Assembly: GCF_023155275.1 (NCBI RefSeq)
Contig: NZ_JALMUV010000019.1
Span: 56,669 to 120,668, forward strand
Length of the DNA stretch: 64,000 nucleotides
Direction: 5' to 3'
DNA from: Streptomyces rhizoryzae
Lineage (GTDB): Bacteria > Actinomycetota > Actinomycetes > Streptomycetales > Streptomycetaceae
Part shown: in pieces, positions 8,609 through 17,100 of the stretch
How positions within the stretch are numbered: the first letter of the stretch is position 1
Layout of the letters: each line of letters opens with the position of its first letter
The notes under the pieces: generated by a model
What the model saw: only the letters and a program-made list of their open reading frames with translations
What the model was told of the DNA's origin: nothing
The model's database searches: none
Made by a program: the position numbers and the translations under genes

Positions 8609-9280
8609 GTGCGGACGACCTCCTTCCCGCGCCGCGCGCTGATCGCCGGGGCGGCCGCGGCCGTGCTGGCCACCGGGGCCGGGAGCGCCGCCGCGGCGCC
8701 GCACGCCACCGCCGCGCGAACGGGCGCCGCCGGCCCGGCCGTTGCGGCCTCCGCGACGGCGCCCGCAAGCCCGGCCGCACGTGCGACCGCAAGCGCGTCC
8801 GGGCAGCTGCGGACGCTGGTCGCGCTGGCCGCCGAGCGGCTGGCCACCGCCGATCCGGTGGCCGCCGCGAAGTGGGGCACCGGCAGCCCGATCGACGACC
8901 CGGCCCGCGAACAGCAGGTGCTCACGGACGTGGCGGCGCAGGCCCGGGCGCTGGGCGCCGACCCCGCGGTGACGGTACGGGTCTTCCGGGACCAGATCGA
9001 GGCGAGCAAGCTCGTCCAGCGCGGACTGCACCGCCGCTGGGCCGCCGACCCCGCGCAGGCCCCCGCCACCCGCCCGGACCTGGCCCGGGTCCGCGCGGAG
9101 ATCAACCGCATCAACGGCGCGCTGGTCCGGGCGCTGGCCGCCGCCCCGCGGGCCCGGACCGCCCCCGGCTGCGCACCGCGGGTGGCGGCCGACGCGCTCC
9201 GGGTGAGCCACCGGCGGCGCTGGGACGTGCTGCACACGGCGGGGCTGGCCCGGTCGCTGCGGTCGGTCTGCGGCGGGTAG
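8609..9280 (+). CDS. Secreted chorismate mutase (AroQ-gamma type)
   Basis: A 223-aa exported protein with a twin arginine at residues 8-9 followed by a hydrophobic Ala-rich segment, consistent with a Tat or Sec signal. The AroQ helical hallmark is visible as VFRDQIEASKLVQRGL, with the Arg, Asp, Lys and Gln spacing of secreted *AroQ enzymes. The family converts chorismate to prephenate outside the cytoplasm; the purpose of secretion is unknown. GTG at 8609 is preferred over GTG at 8543 because a GAAAGGG ribosome site sits just ahead and the signal peptide begins there. It ends 48 nt from the convergent synthetase gene. Confidence 0.8.
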   Translation: MRTTSFPRRALIAGAAAAVLATGAGSAAAAPHATAARTGAAGPAVAASATAPASPAARATASASGQLRTLVALAAERLATADPVAAAKWGTGSPIDDPAREQQVLTDVAAQARALGADPAVTVRVFRDQIEASKLVQRGLHRRWAADPAQAPATRPDLARVRAEINRINGALVRALAAAPRARTAPGCAPRVAADALRVSHRRRWDVLHTAGLARSLRSVCGG

Positions 9281-9284
9281 CCGG

Positions 9285-9298
9285 CCGGGCGCGCCCGG
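9285..9298. terminator. Palindromic hairpin between convergent genes
   Basis: CCGGGCGCGCCCGG is a perfect 14-bp palindrome between the chorismate mutase and acyl-CoA synthetase stops. A second GC-rich hairpin follows immediately. It is a likely bidirectional terminator. Confidence 0.35.
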
Positions 9299-9328
9299 TC
9301 CTCCCCGCGGGCGGTCCGCCGCCCCCGT

Positions 9329-10969
9329 TCACCCCGCCGCCGCCCCCTCGGCCCCCGCCGCGACCGCCTTCGCCCAGCGGTAGTCCGCCTTGCCGCTGGG
9401 GGAGCGCCGGATGCGGTCGGTGAAGACGACGCTGCGCGGGATCTTGTAGCCGGCCAGCCGGGTGCGGCAGTGGGACTGGAGGGCGGCCAGGTCCAACGGG
9501 CCGGATTCCGCGCGCAGTTGGACCACGGCGGCGACCCGGCTGCCCCAGCGGTCGTCGGGGACGCCGGCCACCAGCGCGTCGTAGACGTCCGGATGCGCCT
9601 TCAGGGCCTGCTCGACCTCCTCCGGGTAGATCTTCTCGCCGCCGGAGTTGATGCACTGCGAGCCCCGCCCCAGCACGGTGACCACGCCCTGCGCGTCGAC
9701 GGTGGCCATGTCGCCGAGCAGCACCCACCGGTCGCCGTCCGCCTCGAAGAACGTCTCGGCGGTCTTCGCCGGGTCGTTGTGGTAGCCCAGCGGCACGTGG
9801 CCGCGCAGCGCGAGGCGGCCCACCTCGCCGGCCGCGACCGGGCGGTGGCCGGCGGCCGGATCCACCACCGCCGTACGGGAGTTGACGTGCAGCCGGAAGC
9901 CCTTCTCCGGGCCGGAGTCGTCGGTGGCGGTGCCGTTGAAGCCGGACTCCGAGGAGCCGAAGTTGTTCAGCAGCAGCGCGTGCGGCACCAGCGCGGCGAA
10001 CTGCGCGCGGACCGTGTCCGAGAGGATCGCCCCGGAGCTGCTGACGCTCAGCAGCGAGGAGCAGTCGGTGCCCTTGAGCGGTCCGGCGAGCGCGTCCACC
10101 AGCGGCCGCAGCATGGCGTCGCCCACCAGGGAGATGCAGGTGACCCGCTCCCGCTCGACGGTGTGCAGCACCTCCTCCGGGGCGAACTTGCGGTGCAGTA
10201 CCACCTTCTGGCCGAAGTGCAGGGCGATGAACGCGGTGAGCAGGGAGGTGCCGTGCATCAGCGGGGGCGTGGGGAAGAAGACCAGGCCCTCGCCCCCGGC
10301 CGCGACCCGTTCGGCCAGCTCCCCGGGGGAGGTGACCGGCGCGCCGGTCGGCGCGCCGCCGCCCATCCCGGAGAAGAAGAGGTCCTCGTGGCGCCACACC
10401 ACGCCCTTGGGCATTCCCGTGGTCCCGCCGGTGTAGAGGACGATCCGGTCGTCGGCGGAGCGCGGCCCGAATCCGCGGGCGGGCGAACCGGCCGCCTCGG
10501 CCGCCGCCAGCGGTACGGGGGCGATCCGCGGCTCGGGCGCCCCGGCGGGCGGGGTGCCGACCCGGACCAGGTGCCGCAGCTTCGGGGTCCGCGGCAGCGC
10601 CCCGGCGACCCGCTCGGTGAACTCCGCGTCGAAGACCAGCGCCACCAGGTCCGCGTCCCGGTAGAGGTAGACCAGTTCCTCTTCCACGTACCGGTAGTTG
10701 ACGTTGACCGGGACGGCCCGGATCTTCAGGCAGGCGTAGACGGCCTGGAGGTAGGCGACACCGTTGTAGAGGTGCAGTCCGACGTGGTCGCCGGGGCCGA
10801 TGCCCTGGTCCTCGAGGTGGTGGGCCAGGCGGTTGGCGGCGCGGTCCAGTTCCGCGTAGGTCAGCCGCCGCTCGGCGCCGCCGCCCGGGCGGTCGGCGTG
10901 CACCAGCGCCTCCCGGTCCGGGACGGTGTCGGCGATCGACTCGAAGAGGTCGGCGAGGTTGTACTCCAT
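9329..10969 (-). CDS. Acyl-CoA synthetase, FadD17/FadD19-like
   Basis: A 546-aa ANL enzyme starting MEYNLADLFE, with the P-loop YTGGTTGMPKGV. The Gly in place of the usual Ser is characteristic of the mycobacterial FadD17/FadD19 group that activates steroid side-chain acids. The C-terminal SGKADYRWAK carries the catalytic Lys. The ATG at 10969 has a strong GGAGGAGC ribosome site. A longer open frame to 11983 is only antisense to the crotonase gene. The gene is divergent from the crotonase operon and shares with it the palindrome at 11053-11067. The actual acid may be a steroid, terpenoid or branched acid. Confidence 0.87.
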   Translation of the reverse strand: MEYNLADLFESIADTVPDREALVHADRPGGGAERRLTYAELDRAANRLAHHLEDQGIGPGDHVGLHLYNGVAYLQAVYACLKIRAVPVNVNYRYVEEELVYLYRDADLVALVFDAEFTERVAGALPRTPKLRHLVRVGTPPAGAPEPRIAPVPLAAAEAAGSPARGFGPRSADDRIVLYTGGTTGMPKGVVWRHEDLFFSGMGGGAPTGAPVTSPGELAERVAAGGEGLVFFPTPPLMHGTSLLTAFIALHFGQKVVLHRKFAPEEVLHTVERERVTCISLVGDAMLRPLVDALAGPLKGTDCSSLLSVSSSGAILSDTVRAQFAALVPHALLLNNFGSSESGFNGTATDDSGPEKGFRLHVNSRTAVVDPAAGHRPVAAGEVGRLALRGHVPLGYHNDPAKTAETFFEADGDRWVLLGDMATVDAQGVVTVLGRGSQCINSGGEKIYPEEVEQALKAHPDVYDALVAGVPDDRWGSRVAAVVQLRAESGPLDLAALQSHCRTRLAGYKIPRSVVFTDRIRRSPSGKADYRWAKAVAAGAEGAAAG

Positions 10970-11052
10970 GGCTCCTCCAGACCGGGCGGCGTCGGCTCGG
11001 CGGTCATTAGAGCGCCACCGGCAGGCGCAGGGAAGGGCCCGCACCAAGGAAA

Positions 11053-11067
11053 CTGACGCAGCGTCAG
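11053..11067. promoter_or_regulatory. Perfect 15-bp palindrome in FadD/crotonase divergent promoter
   Basis: CTGACGCAGCGTCAG lies between the two divergent starts (10969 and 11132), followed by AAAA as at the sister site 998-1016. One dimeric repressor could govern both directions and the nitronate monooxygenase operon 10 kb away. Confidence 0.65.
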
Positions 11068-11131
11068 AAAAAGCCTTGAACTCGCCGGCCCGCTCCTGCA
11101 ACCTGTTCTCGTCGCCAGACGGGAGGACCGC

Positions 11132-11977
11132 ATGGGCGGGACCGAACATGCCGCGAGCGCCCCGGTACGGCCGGAGGACGCCGGCACCGAACACCTCACC
11201 GTGGAACGCACCGGCGCGACGCTGGTGCTCACCCTCAACCGGCCGGAGGCCAGGAACGCGCTCTCCCTGCCGATGCTGGTCGGCCTGTACGACGGCTGGC
11301 TGGCCGCCGACGCCGACGACGGCATCCGCTCCATCGTGCTGACCGGCGCCGGCGGCGCCTTCTGCGCCGGTATGGACCTCAAGGCGCTGGCCGGCGGCGG
11401 AATGGCCGGCGAGCGGTACCGGGACCGGCTGCGCGCCGACCCCGACCTGCACTGGAAGGCGATGCTGCGCCACCACCGCCCGCGCAAACCGGTGATCGCC
11501 GCCGTCGAGGGCCACTGCGTCGCGGGCGGCACCGAGATCCTCCAGGGCACCGACATCCGGGTCGCCGGCGAGAGCGCCACCTTCGGCCTCTACGAGGTGC
11601 GCCGCGGCCTGTTCCCGATCGGCGGCTCCACCGTCCGGCTGCCCCGCCAGATCCCCCGCACGCACGCCCTGGAGATGCTGCTCACCGGTCGCCCCTACCC
11701 GGCGCCGGAGGCCGCCCGGATCGGCCTGATCGGCCGCGTCGTCCCCGACGGCACCGCGCTGGAGGCGGCCCTGGAGACCGCCGAGCGGATCAACGCCTGC
11801 GGCCCGCTCGCCGTCGAGGCGGTCAAGGCGTCCGTCTACGAGACCGCCGAACTCACCGAGGCCGACGGACTCGCCGCCGAACTCGCCCGCGGCTGGCCGG
11901 TCTTCGACACCGCCGACGCCAAGGAGGGCGCCCGCGCCTTCGCCGAGAAGCGCCCCCCGGTCTTCCGGCGCGCCTGA
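11132..11977 (+). CDS. Enoyl-CoA hydratase/isomerase (crotonase family)
   Basis: A 281-aa crotonase. The oxyanion-hole segment GGAFCAGMDLKAL is at residues 74-86 and AGGTEIL at 131-137, where Glu135 fits the first catalytic glutamate. FGLYEVRRGLFP places Glu155 at the second catalytic position, so a true hydratase activity is plausible. Start ATG 11132 follows GGGAGGA. It is the first gene of a four-gene same-strand run (crotonase, DUF35, two thiolase-like) with a 24-nt gap then 1- and 4-nt overlaps. It would hydrate the alpha,beta-unsaturated CoA ester formed from the acid activated by the divergent FadD. Confidence 0.87.
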   Translation: MGGTEHAASAPVRPEDAGTEHLTVERTGATLVLTLNRPEARNALSLPMLVGLYDGWLAADADDGIRSIVLTGAGGAFCAGMDLKALAGGGMAGERYRDRLRADPDLHWKAMLRHHRPRKPVIAAVEGHCVAGGTEILQGTDIRVAGESATFGLYEVRRGLFPIGGSTVRLPRQIPRTHALEMLLTGRPYPAPEAARIGLIGRVVPDGTALEAALETAERINACGPLAVEAVKASVYETAELTEADGLAAELARGWPVFDTADAKEGARAFAEKRPPVFRRA

Positions 11978-12001
11978 CCCCACCCGACCCAGGAGCCCCG
12001 C

Positions 12002-12949
12002 ATGTCAGAGGTCCTCACCGCGCCGCTCGTCGTCGAATTCCCCTTCACCCGCTCCCTCGGGCCGGTCCAGCGCGCCTTCCTCACCGGCCTGCGCGAACGC
12101 ACCGTCCTCGGCGTCCGGGCCCGCGACGGCCGGATCGTGGTCCCGCCGGCCGAGTACGACCCGGTGACCGCCGACGAGCTGAGCGACCTGGTCGAGGTCG
12201 CCCCGGTGGGCACCGTCACCACCTGGGCCTGGAACCCCGCCCCGCGCCGCGGCCAGCCGCTGGCCACCCCGTTCGCCTGGGTCCTGGTCCGCCTCGACGG
12301 CGCCGACACCGCCCTGCTGCACGCCCTGGACGCCCCCGGCCCGGACGCGGTGCGCACCGGCCTGCGGGTCCGGATCCGCTGGGCCGCCGCCCGCACCGGG
12401 GCGATCACCGACATCGCCTGCTTCGAACCCGCGGACGGCGAACCGGCCGGCGGCCCGCCCGCCGCCCACCCCGGCCGGTTCGCCGACCCGGTCACCGGCA
12501 TCACCGCCCCCGCCCGGCTCGACTACACCTACGCGCCCGGCCGCACCCAGTCCCGCTTCCTCCGGGGCCTCGCCGAGCGCAGGACGCTGGGCGAACGCTG
12601 CCCGGCCTGCCGCAAGGTCTACGTCCCGCCCCGCGGCGCCTGCCCCACCTGCGGGGTGGCCACCGGCGAACAGGTCGAGGTCGGCCCCCGCGGCACCGTC
12701 ACCACCTTCTGCATCGTCAACATCAAGGCCCGCAACCTCGACATCGACGTGCCCTACGTCTACGCCCACATCGCCCTGGACGGCGCCGACCTCGCCCTGC
12801 ACGCCCGGATCGGCGGCATCCCCTACGACCGGGTGCGGATGGGCCTGCGCGTCGAACCCGTCTGGACCGACGGCGCCCGCTACCCCGACCACTACCGCCC
12901 CACCGGCGAGCCCGACGCCGACTACGACAGCTACAAGGAGCTGATCTGA
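12002..12949 (+). CDS. DUF35 OB-fold / zinc-ribbon protein, duplicated
   Basis: A 315-aa protein with two related halves. The second half has a four-cysteine rubredoxin-like zinc ribbon (CPACRKVY then CPTCG, about residues 200-218) followed by an OB fold. The first half keeps the OB fold but has lost the cysteines. DUF35 proteins are obligate partners of thiolase-fold enzymes. In mycobacterial cholesterol breakdown the DUF35 part of ChsH2 binds Ltp2 to make a retro-aldolase. Direct overlap with two thiolase-like genes supports the same partnership here. No MaoC domain is fused. Confidence 0.82.
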   Translation: MSEVLTAPLVVEFPFTRSLGPVQRAFLTGLRERTVLGVRARDGRIVVPPAEYDPVTADELSDLVEVAPVGTVTTWAWNPAPRRGQPLATPFAWVLVRLDGADTALLHALDAPGPDAVRTGLRVRIRWAAARTGAITDIACFEPADGEPAGGPPAAHPGRFADPVTGITAPARLDYTYAPGRTQSRFLRGLAERRTLGERCPACRKVYVPPRGACPTCGVATGEQVEVGPRGTVTTFCIVNIKARNLDIDVPYVYAHIALDGADLALHARIGGIPYDRVRMGLRVEPVWTDGARYPDHYRPTGEPDADYDSYKELI

Positions 12950-13995
12950 TGTCCGAGCCAGTGCGCGGCCCGGTGCGCGAGGTCGCCATCGTCGCCTTCG
13001 CGCAGAGCGGGCACGTCGCCGACAGCACCGACACCTCCGAGGTCGAGATGGTGATGCCGGTCCTGCACGACGTGCTGGCCCGAACCGGCCTGAAGGCCCG
13101 GGACATCGGCTTCACCTGCTCCGGCTCCTGCGACTACCTCGCCGGCCGCGCCTTCTCCTTCACCATGGCGCTGGACGGCGTCGGCGCCTGGCCGCCGATC
13201 TCCGAATCCCACGTGGAGATGGACGGCGCCTGGGCGCTGTACGAGGCGTGGGTCGCGCTCCTGACCGGCGAGGCCGACACCGCGCTGGTCTACGCGTACG
13301 GCAAGTCCTCACCGGGCGACCTGCGCGAGGTGCTCACCCGCCAGCTCGACCCGTACTACCTCGCCCCGCTGTGGCCCGACTCGGTGGCCCTGGCCGCGCT
13401 CCAGGCCCAGGCGCTGTGCGACGCCGGGCTCACCGACGCCCGCGAACTGGCCGCGATCGGCGCGCGCAGCCGCGGCGGAGCGGACACCGGGCCGGGCCGG
13501 CAGGTCGTCGGACCGCTGCGCACCGGCGACTGCCCGCCGGTGGTCGACGGCGCCGCCGCGGTGGTGCTCGCCGCCGGCGACACCGCCCGCCGGCTCACCG
13601 AGCGCCCGGCCTGGATCCGCGGCCTGGACCACCGCATCGAGGCCCACAGCCCGGGCGCCCGTGACCTCACCGACTCGCCCTCGACCCGGCTCGCCGCCGA
13701 ACGCGCCGGAGCCTTCGACGCCCCGGTCGACACCGCCGAACTGCACGCCCCGTTCAGCTCCCAGGAGGTCGTCCTGCGCCGTGCCCTGCGGCTCGACGCC
13801 CCCGGCGGCACCGTCCGGATCAACCCGTCCGGCGGCGCGCTGGCCGCCAACCCCGTGATGGCCGCCGGGCTGATCCGGCTGGGCGAGGCGGCCGCCGCCA
13901 TCCACCGCGGCGCGTCCGACCGCGCCCTGGCGCACGCCACCTCGGGGCCCTGCCTCCAGCAGAACCTGGTCGCCGTCCTGGAGGGGGAGCGATGA
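12949..13995 (+). CDS. Thiolase-fold protein (lipid-transfer/SCP-x-like), no catalytic Cys seen
   Basis: A 348-aa thiolase-superfamily protein. Typical elements are the N-terminal VREVAIVAFAQ strand, INPSGGALAANPVMAAGL near residue 286, and the C-terminal HATSGPCLQQN. The place where thiolases have the nucleophilic Cys reads EMDGAWALYEA, without a Cys. That favours a non-thiolase role such as the retro-aldol cleavage known for Ltp2. It shares one base with the DUF35 gene and overlaps the next gene by 4 nt, so the proteins are probably made in fixed ratio. Confidence 0.8.
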   Translation: MSEPVRGPVREVAIVAFAQSGHVADSTDTSEVEMVMPVLHDVLARTGLKARDIGFTCSGSCDYLAGRAFSFTMALDGVGAWPPISESHVEMDGAWALYEAWVALLTGEADTALVYAYGKSSPGDLREVLTRQLDPYYLAPLWPDSVALAALQAQALCDAGLTDARELAAIGARSRGGADTGPGRQVVGPLRTGDCPPVVDGAAAVVLAAGDTARRLTERPAWIRGLDHRIEAHSPGARDLTDSPSTRLAAERAGAFDAPVDTAELHAPFSSQEVVLRRALRLDAPGGTVRINPSGGALAANPVMAAGLIRLGEAAAAIHRGASDRALAHATSGPCLQQNLVAVLEGER

Positions 13996-15173
13996 GCGGT
14001 ACCGCGTCCGCGAAGGAGCCGGTGGCCGTCGTCGGCATCGGCCAGACCAAGCACGTCGCCGCCCGGCGCGACGTCTCGATCGCCGGACTCGTCCGCGAGG
14101 CCGCCCAACGGGCCCTGGAAGACGCCGGGTTGACCTGGAGCGAGATCGACGCCGTGGTGATCGGCAAGGCGCCGGACTTCTTCGAGGGGGTGATGATGCC
14201 GGAGCTGTACCTCGCCGACGCGCTCGGCGCGGTCGGCAAACCGATGCTGCGGGTGCACACCGCCGGCTCGGTCGGCGGCTCCACCGCCCTGGTCGCCGCC
14301 AACCTCGTCGCCGCCCGGGTGCACCGCACCGTCCTCACCCTCGCCTTCGAGAAGCAGTCCGAGTCCAACGCGATGTGGGGCCTGTCCCTGCCGATCCCGT
14401 TCCAGCAGCCGCTGCTGGCCGGCGCCGGCGGCTTCTTCGCCCCGCACGTCCGCGCCTACCTGCGGCGCTCCGGCGCCCCCGCCGCCATCGGCTCCCTGGT
14501 CGCCTACAAGGACCGCCGCAACGCCCTGAAGAACCCCTACGCCCACCTCCACGAACACGACCTCACCCTGGAGAAGGTCCAGTCCTCGCCGATGCTCTGG
14601 GACCCGATCCGCTACTCCGAGACCTGCCCCTCCTCCGACGGCGCCTGCGCCATGGTCCTGACCGACCGGACCGGCGCGGCCCGCGCCCCGCACCCGCCGG
14701 CCTGGGTGCACGGCGGGGCGATGCGCAGCGAGCCCACCCTCTTCGCCGGCAAGGACTTCGTCTCCCCACGCGCCGGGAAGGACTGCGCCGCGGACGTCTA
14801 CCGGCAGGCCGGCATCACCGACCCGCGCCGCGAGATCGACGCCGTCGAGATGTACGTCCCGTTCTCCTGGTACGAGCCGATGTGGCTGGAGAACCTCGGC
14901 TTCGCACCCGAGGGCGAGGGCTGGAAGCTCACCGAGTCCGGCGCCACCGAACTCGGCGGTGAGCTGCCGGTCAACCCCTCCGGCGGGGTGCTCTCCACCA
15001 ACCCCATCGGCGCCTCCGGCATGCTCCGCTTCGCCGAGGCCGCGCTCCAGGTCCGCGGCCGGGCGGGCGCGCACCAGGTCGACGGCGCGCGGCGGGCGCT
15101 GGGGCACGCCTACGGCGGCGGCGCCCAGTTCTTCGCCATGTGGCTGGTGGGCGCCGAGCCCCCGCCCCGCTGA
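13992..15173 (+). CDS. Thiolase-fold protein (acetyl-CoA acetyltransferase/Ltp-like)
   Basis: A 393-aa second thiolase-fold protein, starting with an ATGA overlap. It has AVVGIGQTKH at the N-terminus, the NPSGGVLSTNPIGASG loop and the C-terminal GHAYGGGAQFFAMW motif. At the nucleophile position the sequence is HTAGSVGGST, again lacking the usual Cys. Such pairs beside DUF35 are common in actinobacterial side-chain degradation operons. It probably forms a hetero-oligomer with the preceding protein and DUF35. Whether it cleaves by thiolysis or retro-aldol reaction cannot be read from sequence. Confidence 0.8.
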   Translation: MSGTASAKEPVAVVGIGQTKHVAARRDVSIAGLVREAAQRALEDAGLTWSEIDAVVIGKAPDFFEGVMMPELYLADALGAVGKPMLRVHTAGSVGGSTALVAANLVAARVHRTVLTLAFEKQSESNAMWGLSLPIPFQQPLLAGAGGFFAPHVRAYLRRSGAPAAIGSLVAYKDRRNALKNPYAHLHEHDLTLEKVQSSPMLWDPIRYSETCPSSDGACAMVLTDRTGAARAPHPPAWVHGGAMRSEPTLFAGKDFVSPRAGKDCAADVYRQAGITDPRREIDAVEMYVPFSWYEPMWLENLGFAPEGEGWKLTESGATELGGELPVNPSGGVLSTNPIGASGMLRFAEAALQVRGRAGAHQVDGARRALGHAYGGGAQFFAMWLVGAEPPPR

Positions 15174-15272
15174 CCGCCGCGGCCGCCCGCCCGGCGCCCG
15201 CCGGACGTCCTCTGTCCGTCCCCGGACCCAGTCGTTACGCTGGCCCGGACGACGACCGGGAGGAGCGGTTAC

Positions 15273-15515
15273 GTGGCCGACAGCATCACCGACCAGCGGC
15301 TCGCGGGCGGGCCCAGGCCCCAGCTCGACCTGACCGACGCCGAGTGGCGGACCAGCACCCGCGGCGTGGGCGGAGATGTCCAGATCGCCTTCGTCGAGGG
15401 TTACGTGGCGATGCGCAACGGCCGCAGCCCGGAGATACCGGCGCTGATCTTCACCCCGGCGGAGTGGCGCGGCTTCGTCCTCGGCGCCCGGGCGGGCGAG
15501 TTCGACCTGACCTGA
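15273..15515 (+). CDS. DUF397 protein
   Basis: An 80-aa DUF397 protein with the family signature W-x-T-S-x-R ... VAMRNGRSPEIPALIFTPAEWRGFVLGARAGEFD. These small acidic actinobacterial proteins commonly pair with XRE-family regulators in toxin-antitoxin-like or developmental units (BldB relatives act similarly). Here no XRE partner is adjacent, so it is an orphan. Start GTG 15273 follows GGAGCGG. The last codons run into a GACCT tandem repeat. The strong hairpin at 15557-15598 follows. Confidence 0.8.
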   Translation: MADSITDQRLAGGPRPQLDLTDAEWRTSTRGVGGDVQIAFVEGYVAMRNGRSPEIPALIFTPAEWRGFVLGARAGEFDLT

Positions 15516-15528
15516 CCTGACCTGACCT
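15504..15528. repeat. Five tandem GACCT units across a stop codon
   Basis: Five exact copies of GACCT span the end of the DUF397 gene. Read in frame, the repeat always gives Asp-Leu-Thr-stop, so unit gain or loss would not alter the protein. Confidence 0.8.
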
Positions 15529-15556
15529 GCGGCGCGGCGGCCCCGAGGTGAACGGA

Positions 15557-15598
15557 CCGGTGCCCGGCGGGCCTTGCGCGGCGCCCGCCGGGCACCGG
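15557..15598. terminator. Strong bidirectional hairpin terminator
   Basis: A perfect 16-bp stem, CCGGTGCCCGGCGGGC and its complement, with a 10-nt loop lies between the convergent DUF397 and LRR genes. It has no U-tract, which is normal in this group. Confidence 0.75.
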
Positions 15599-15601
15599 AC
15601 G

Positions 15602-16339
15602 TCAGGTGAGCACCACGCAGCCCCGCTCCCGCAGCGCCCGGACCGGTGCCGCCGTGTCCGCCACCGCGTTCCAGCGCAGGTCCAGCTTCTCCAGCGCCGG
15701 CAACGCGCCGAGCCACGCGGGCAGTTCGGTGATCCCGTTGCCGCGCAGATCCAGCCACCGCAGCCGCGGCAGCCCCCGCAGCACCCCGGGGACGCCGGGC
15801 AGCGCGTTGTCCCGCAGCTCCAGCACCCGCAGCTGGGCCAGCTGTGCGACGCCGTCCGGCAGCGCGGTCAGGGCGTTGCCGCCCAGCCACAGCTCCCGCA
15901 GTCGCCGCAGCCGCCCCACCGACGCCGGCAGTGCGCTCAACTCCGCCCGCTGCACCCGGAGTTCGACCAGCCCGGCCATCGCGCCCAGCCCCTCCGGCAG
16001 CCGCCCGAGCGGATTGTCCCCGGCGTTGAGGTACGCCAGCCGGTCCAGCCGGCACAGCGCGTCCGGCAGCGCGGCCAGGCGGTTGTCGTGGACGTAGAGG
16101 TAGCGGGTCAGTCCGCCGGCCAGCGCGCCGATCTCCGCCGGGAGCGCGGTGAGCGCGTTGTGGCCCAGATCCAGGGTGTGCAGCCGGCGCAGCCCGCCGA
16201 GCGCGCCGGACACCTCGGTCAGCCGGTTGTCCGCCAGGATCAGCACCTCGCAGTCCGTCCGCCGCCAGACCTCCTCGGGGACCGCCGCGAGACCGGCCCG
16301 CCAGTGGTTGATCCACCGGTCCGCGGGCCGCCCGGTCAC
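15602..16339 (-). CDS. Leucine-rich-repeat protein
   Basis: A protein of about 245 aa made of roughly eight 23-residue LRRs of the LxxLxLxxNxLxxLPxxL type, from residue 35 to the C-terminus (for example LHTLDLGHNALTALP). There is no signal peptide or membrane segment, so it is probably cytosolic and mediates protein contacts. It is third in a chain with pdxH-like and mycothiol-dependent genes. GTG 16339 overlaps the upstream stop as GTGA, and GTG 16345 is an alternative. The partner is unknown; bacterial LRR proteins of this short type rarely have a defined role. Confidence 0.8.
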   Translation of the reverse strand: MTGRPADRWINHWRAGLAAVPEEVWRRTDCEVLILADNRLTEVSGALGGLRRLHTLDLGHNALTALPAEIGALAGGLTRYLYVHDNRLAALPDALCRLDRLAYLNAGDNPLGRLPEGLGAMAGLVELRVQRAELSALPASVGRLRRLRELWLGGNALTALPDGVAQLAQLRVLELRDNALPGVPGVLRGLPRLRWLDLRGNGITELPAWLGALPALEKLDLRWNAVADTAAPVRALRERGCVVLT

Positions 16340-17100
16340 GGCCACGGCCGCAGCTCGGGCAGCGGCCCGGCGGCCCCCGCGCGGTCAGCGGCCGGCGGCG
16401 CGTCCGGCTCCCGGCCGGCCAGCCACGCGGTGAGCGCGGTCAGCGGGCCGCGGACGGTCACCACCGGGGCGCCGGCCGGACCGTACTCCCGCACCGGCCG
16501 GGCCGTCCCCTCCGCGTGCGCCGTCCCCTGGTCCACCGGCACCAGGACCAGTCGCACGCCCTCCGGCGCCCGGGGCGCCAGATATTCCAGCAGGTGGTGG
16601 CACAGCTCGCGCGGCCACTGCGCCGGGCCGGGGCCGAGCCGGGCGTCCGCGGTGTGCACCGCCAGCTCCCGCCACCAGCACAGCAGCGCGCCCCGCAGGT
16701 CGCCGTCCCGGTAGCGCACCGGCCGGGACCAGTCGCCGGGCCCGACCGCCGCCCAGGCCGCCGACGCCTCGTCCAGCGCCGCGCCGACCGCCGCCCGCAG
16801 CTCCGCCGCACCGCGCCGGGCGCCCTCCTCGATGGCCGCGGTACGGGCCGGGAAACCGCCGTCGTACGGCTCGACCAGCTCGCCGTGCAGCGCGGCGCGC
16901 GCCTGGCGGGCCATCGCCAGGCCGATGCCCTCGATGTGCGAGAGGACGTGGGCGCGCGACCAGCCCGGCAGCGCGCTGGGCTCCCGCACCGCGGGGTCGG
17001 TCAGACCGGGGAGCAGGGCGCGCAGCCGCTCCTGCCCGGCCGCCACCGCCGCCCGCACCGCGGCGGCGTCCGGCGGCCCGGCCGGTGCCGCATCGGTCAC
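16336..17100 (-). CDS. Maleylpyruvate isomerase-family mycothiol-dependent enzyme
   Basis: A 254-aa DinB/YfiT-fold protein of the actinobacterial mycothiol-dependent maleylpyruvate isomerase family. ALPGWSRAHVLSHIEGIGLAM (about residues 38-58) contains the metal-site His, and WWRELAVHTADARLG the second histidine segment. Known members use mycothiol for isomerisation or thiol-transfer, but most are uncharacterised. The GTG start at 17100 overlaps the pdxH-like stop by GTGA, and its own stop overlaps the LRR start in the same way, so translation of the three is coupled. Confidence 0.8.
   Translation of the reverse strand: MTDAAPAGPPDAAAVRAAVAAGQERLRALLPGLTDPAVREPSALPGWSRAHVLSHIEGIGLAMARQARAALHGELVEPYDGGFPARTAAIEEGARRGAAELRAAVGAALDEASAAWAAVGPGDWSRPVRYRDGDLRGALLCWWRELAVHTADARLGPGPAQWPRELCHHLLEYLAPRAPEGVRLVLVPVDQGTAHAEGTARPVREYGPAGAPVVTVRGPLTALTAWLAGREPDAPPAADRAGAAGPLPELRPWP

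Noticed and set aside
10970..11983. N-terminal extension of the minus-strand FadD19-like gene up to 11983
   Set aside because: It runs antisense through the crotonase gene, while ATG 10969 has a strong ribosome site and the family's N-terminus.
1..15173. Region 1 as a secondary-metabolite cluster because of thiolase-fold, ligase and hydrolase genes
   Set aside because: There is no ketosynthase, carrier protein or NRPS module; the genes fit acyl-CoA catabolism.
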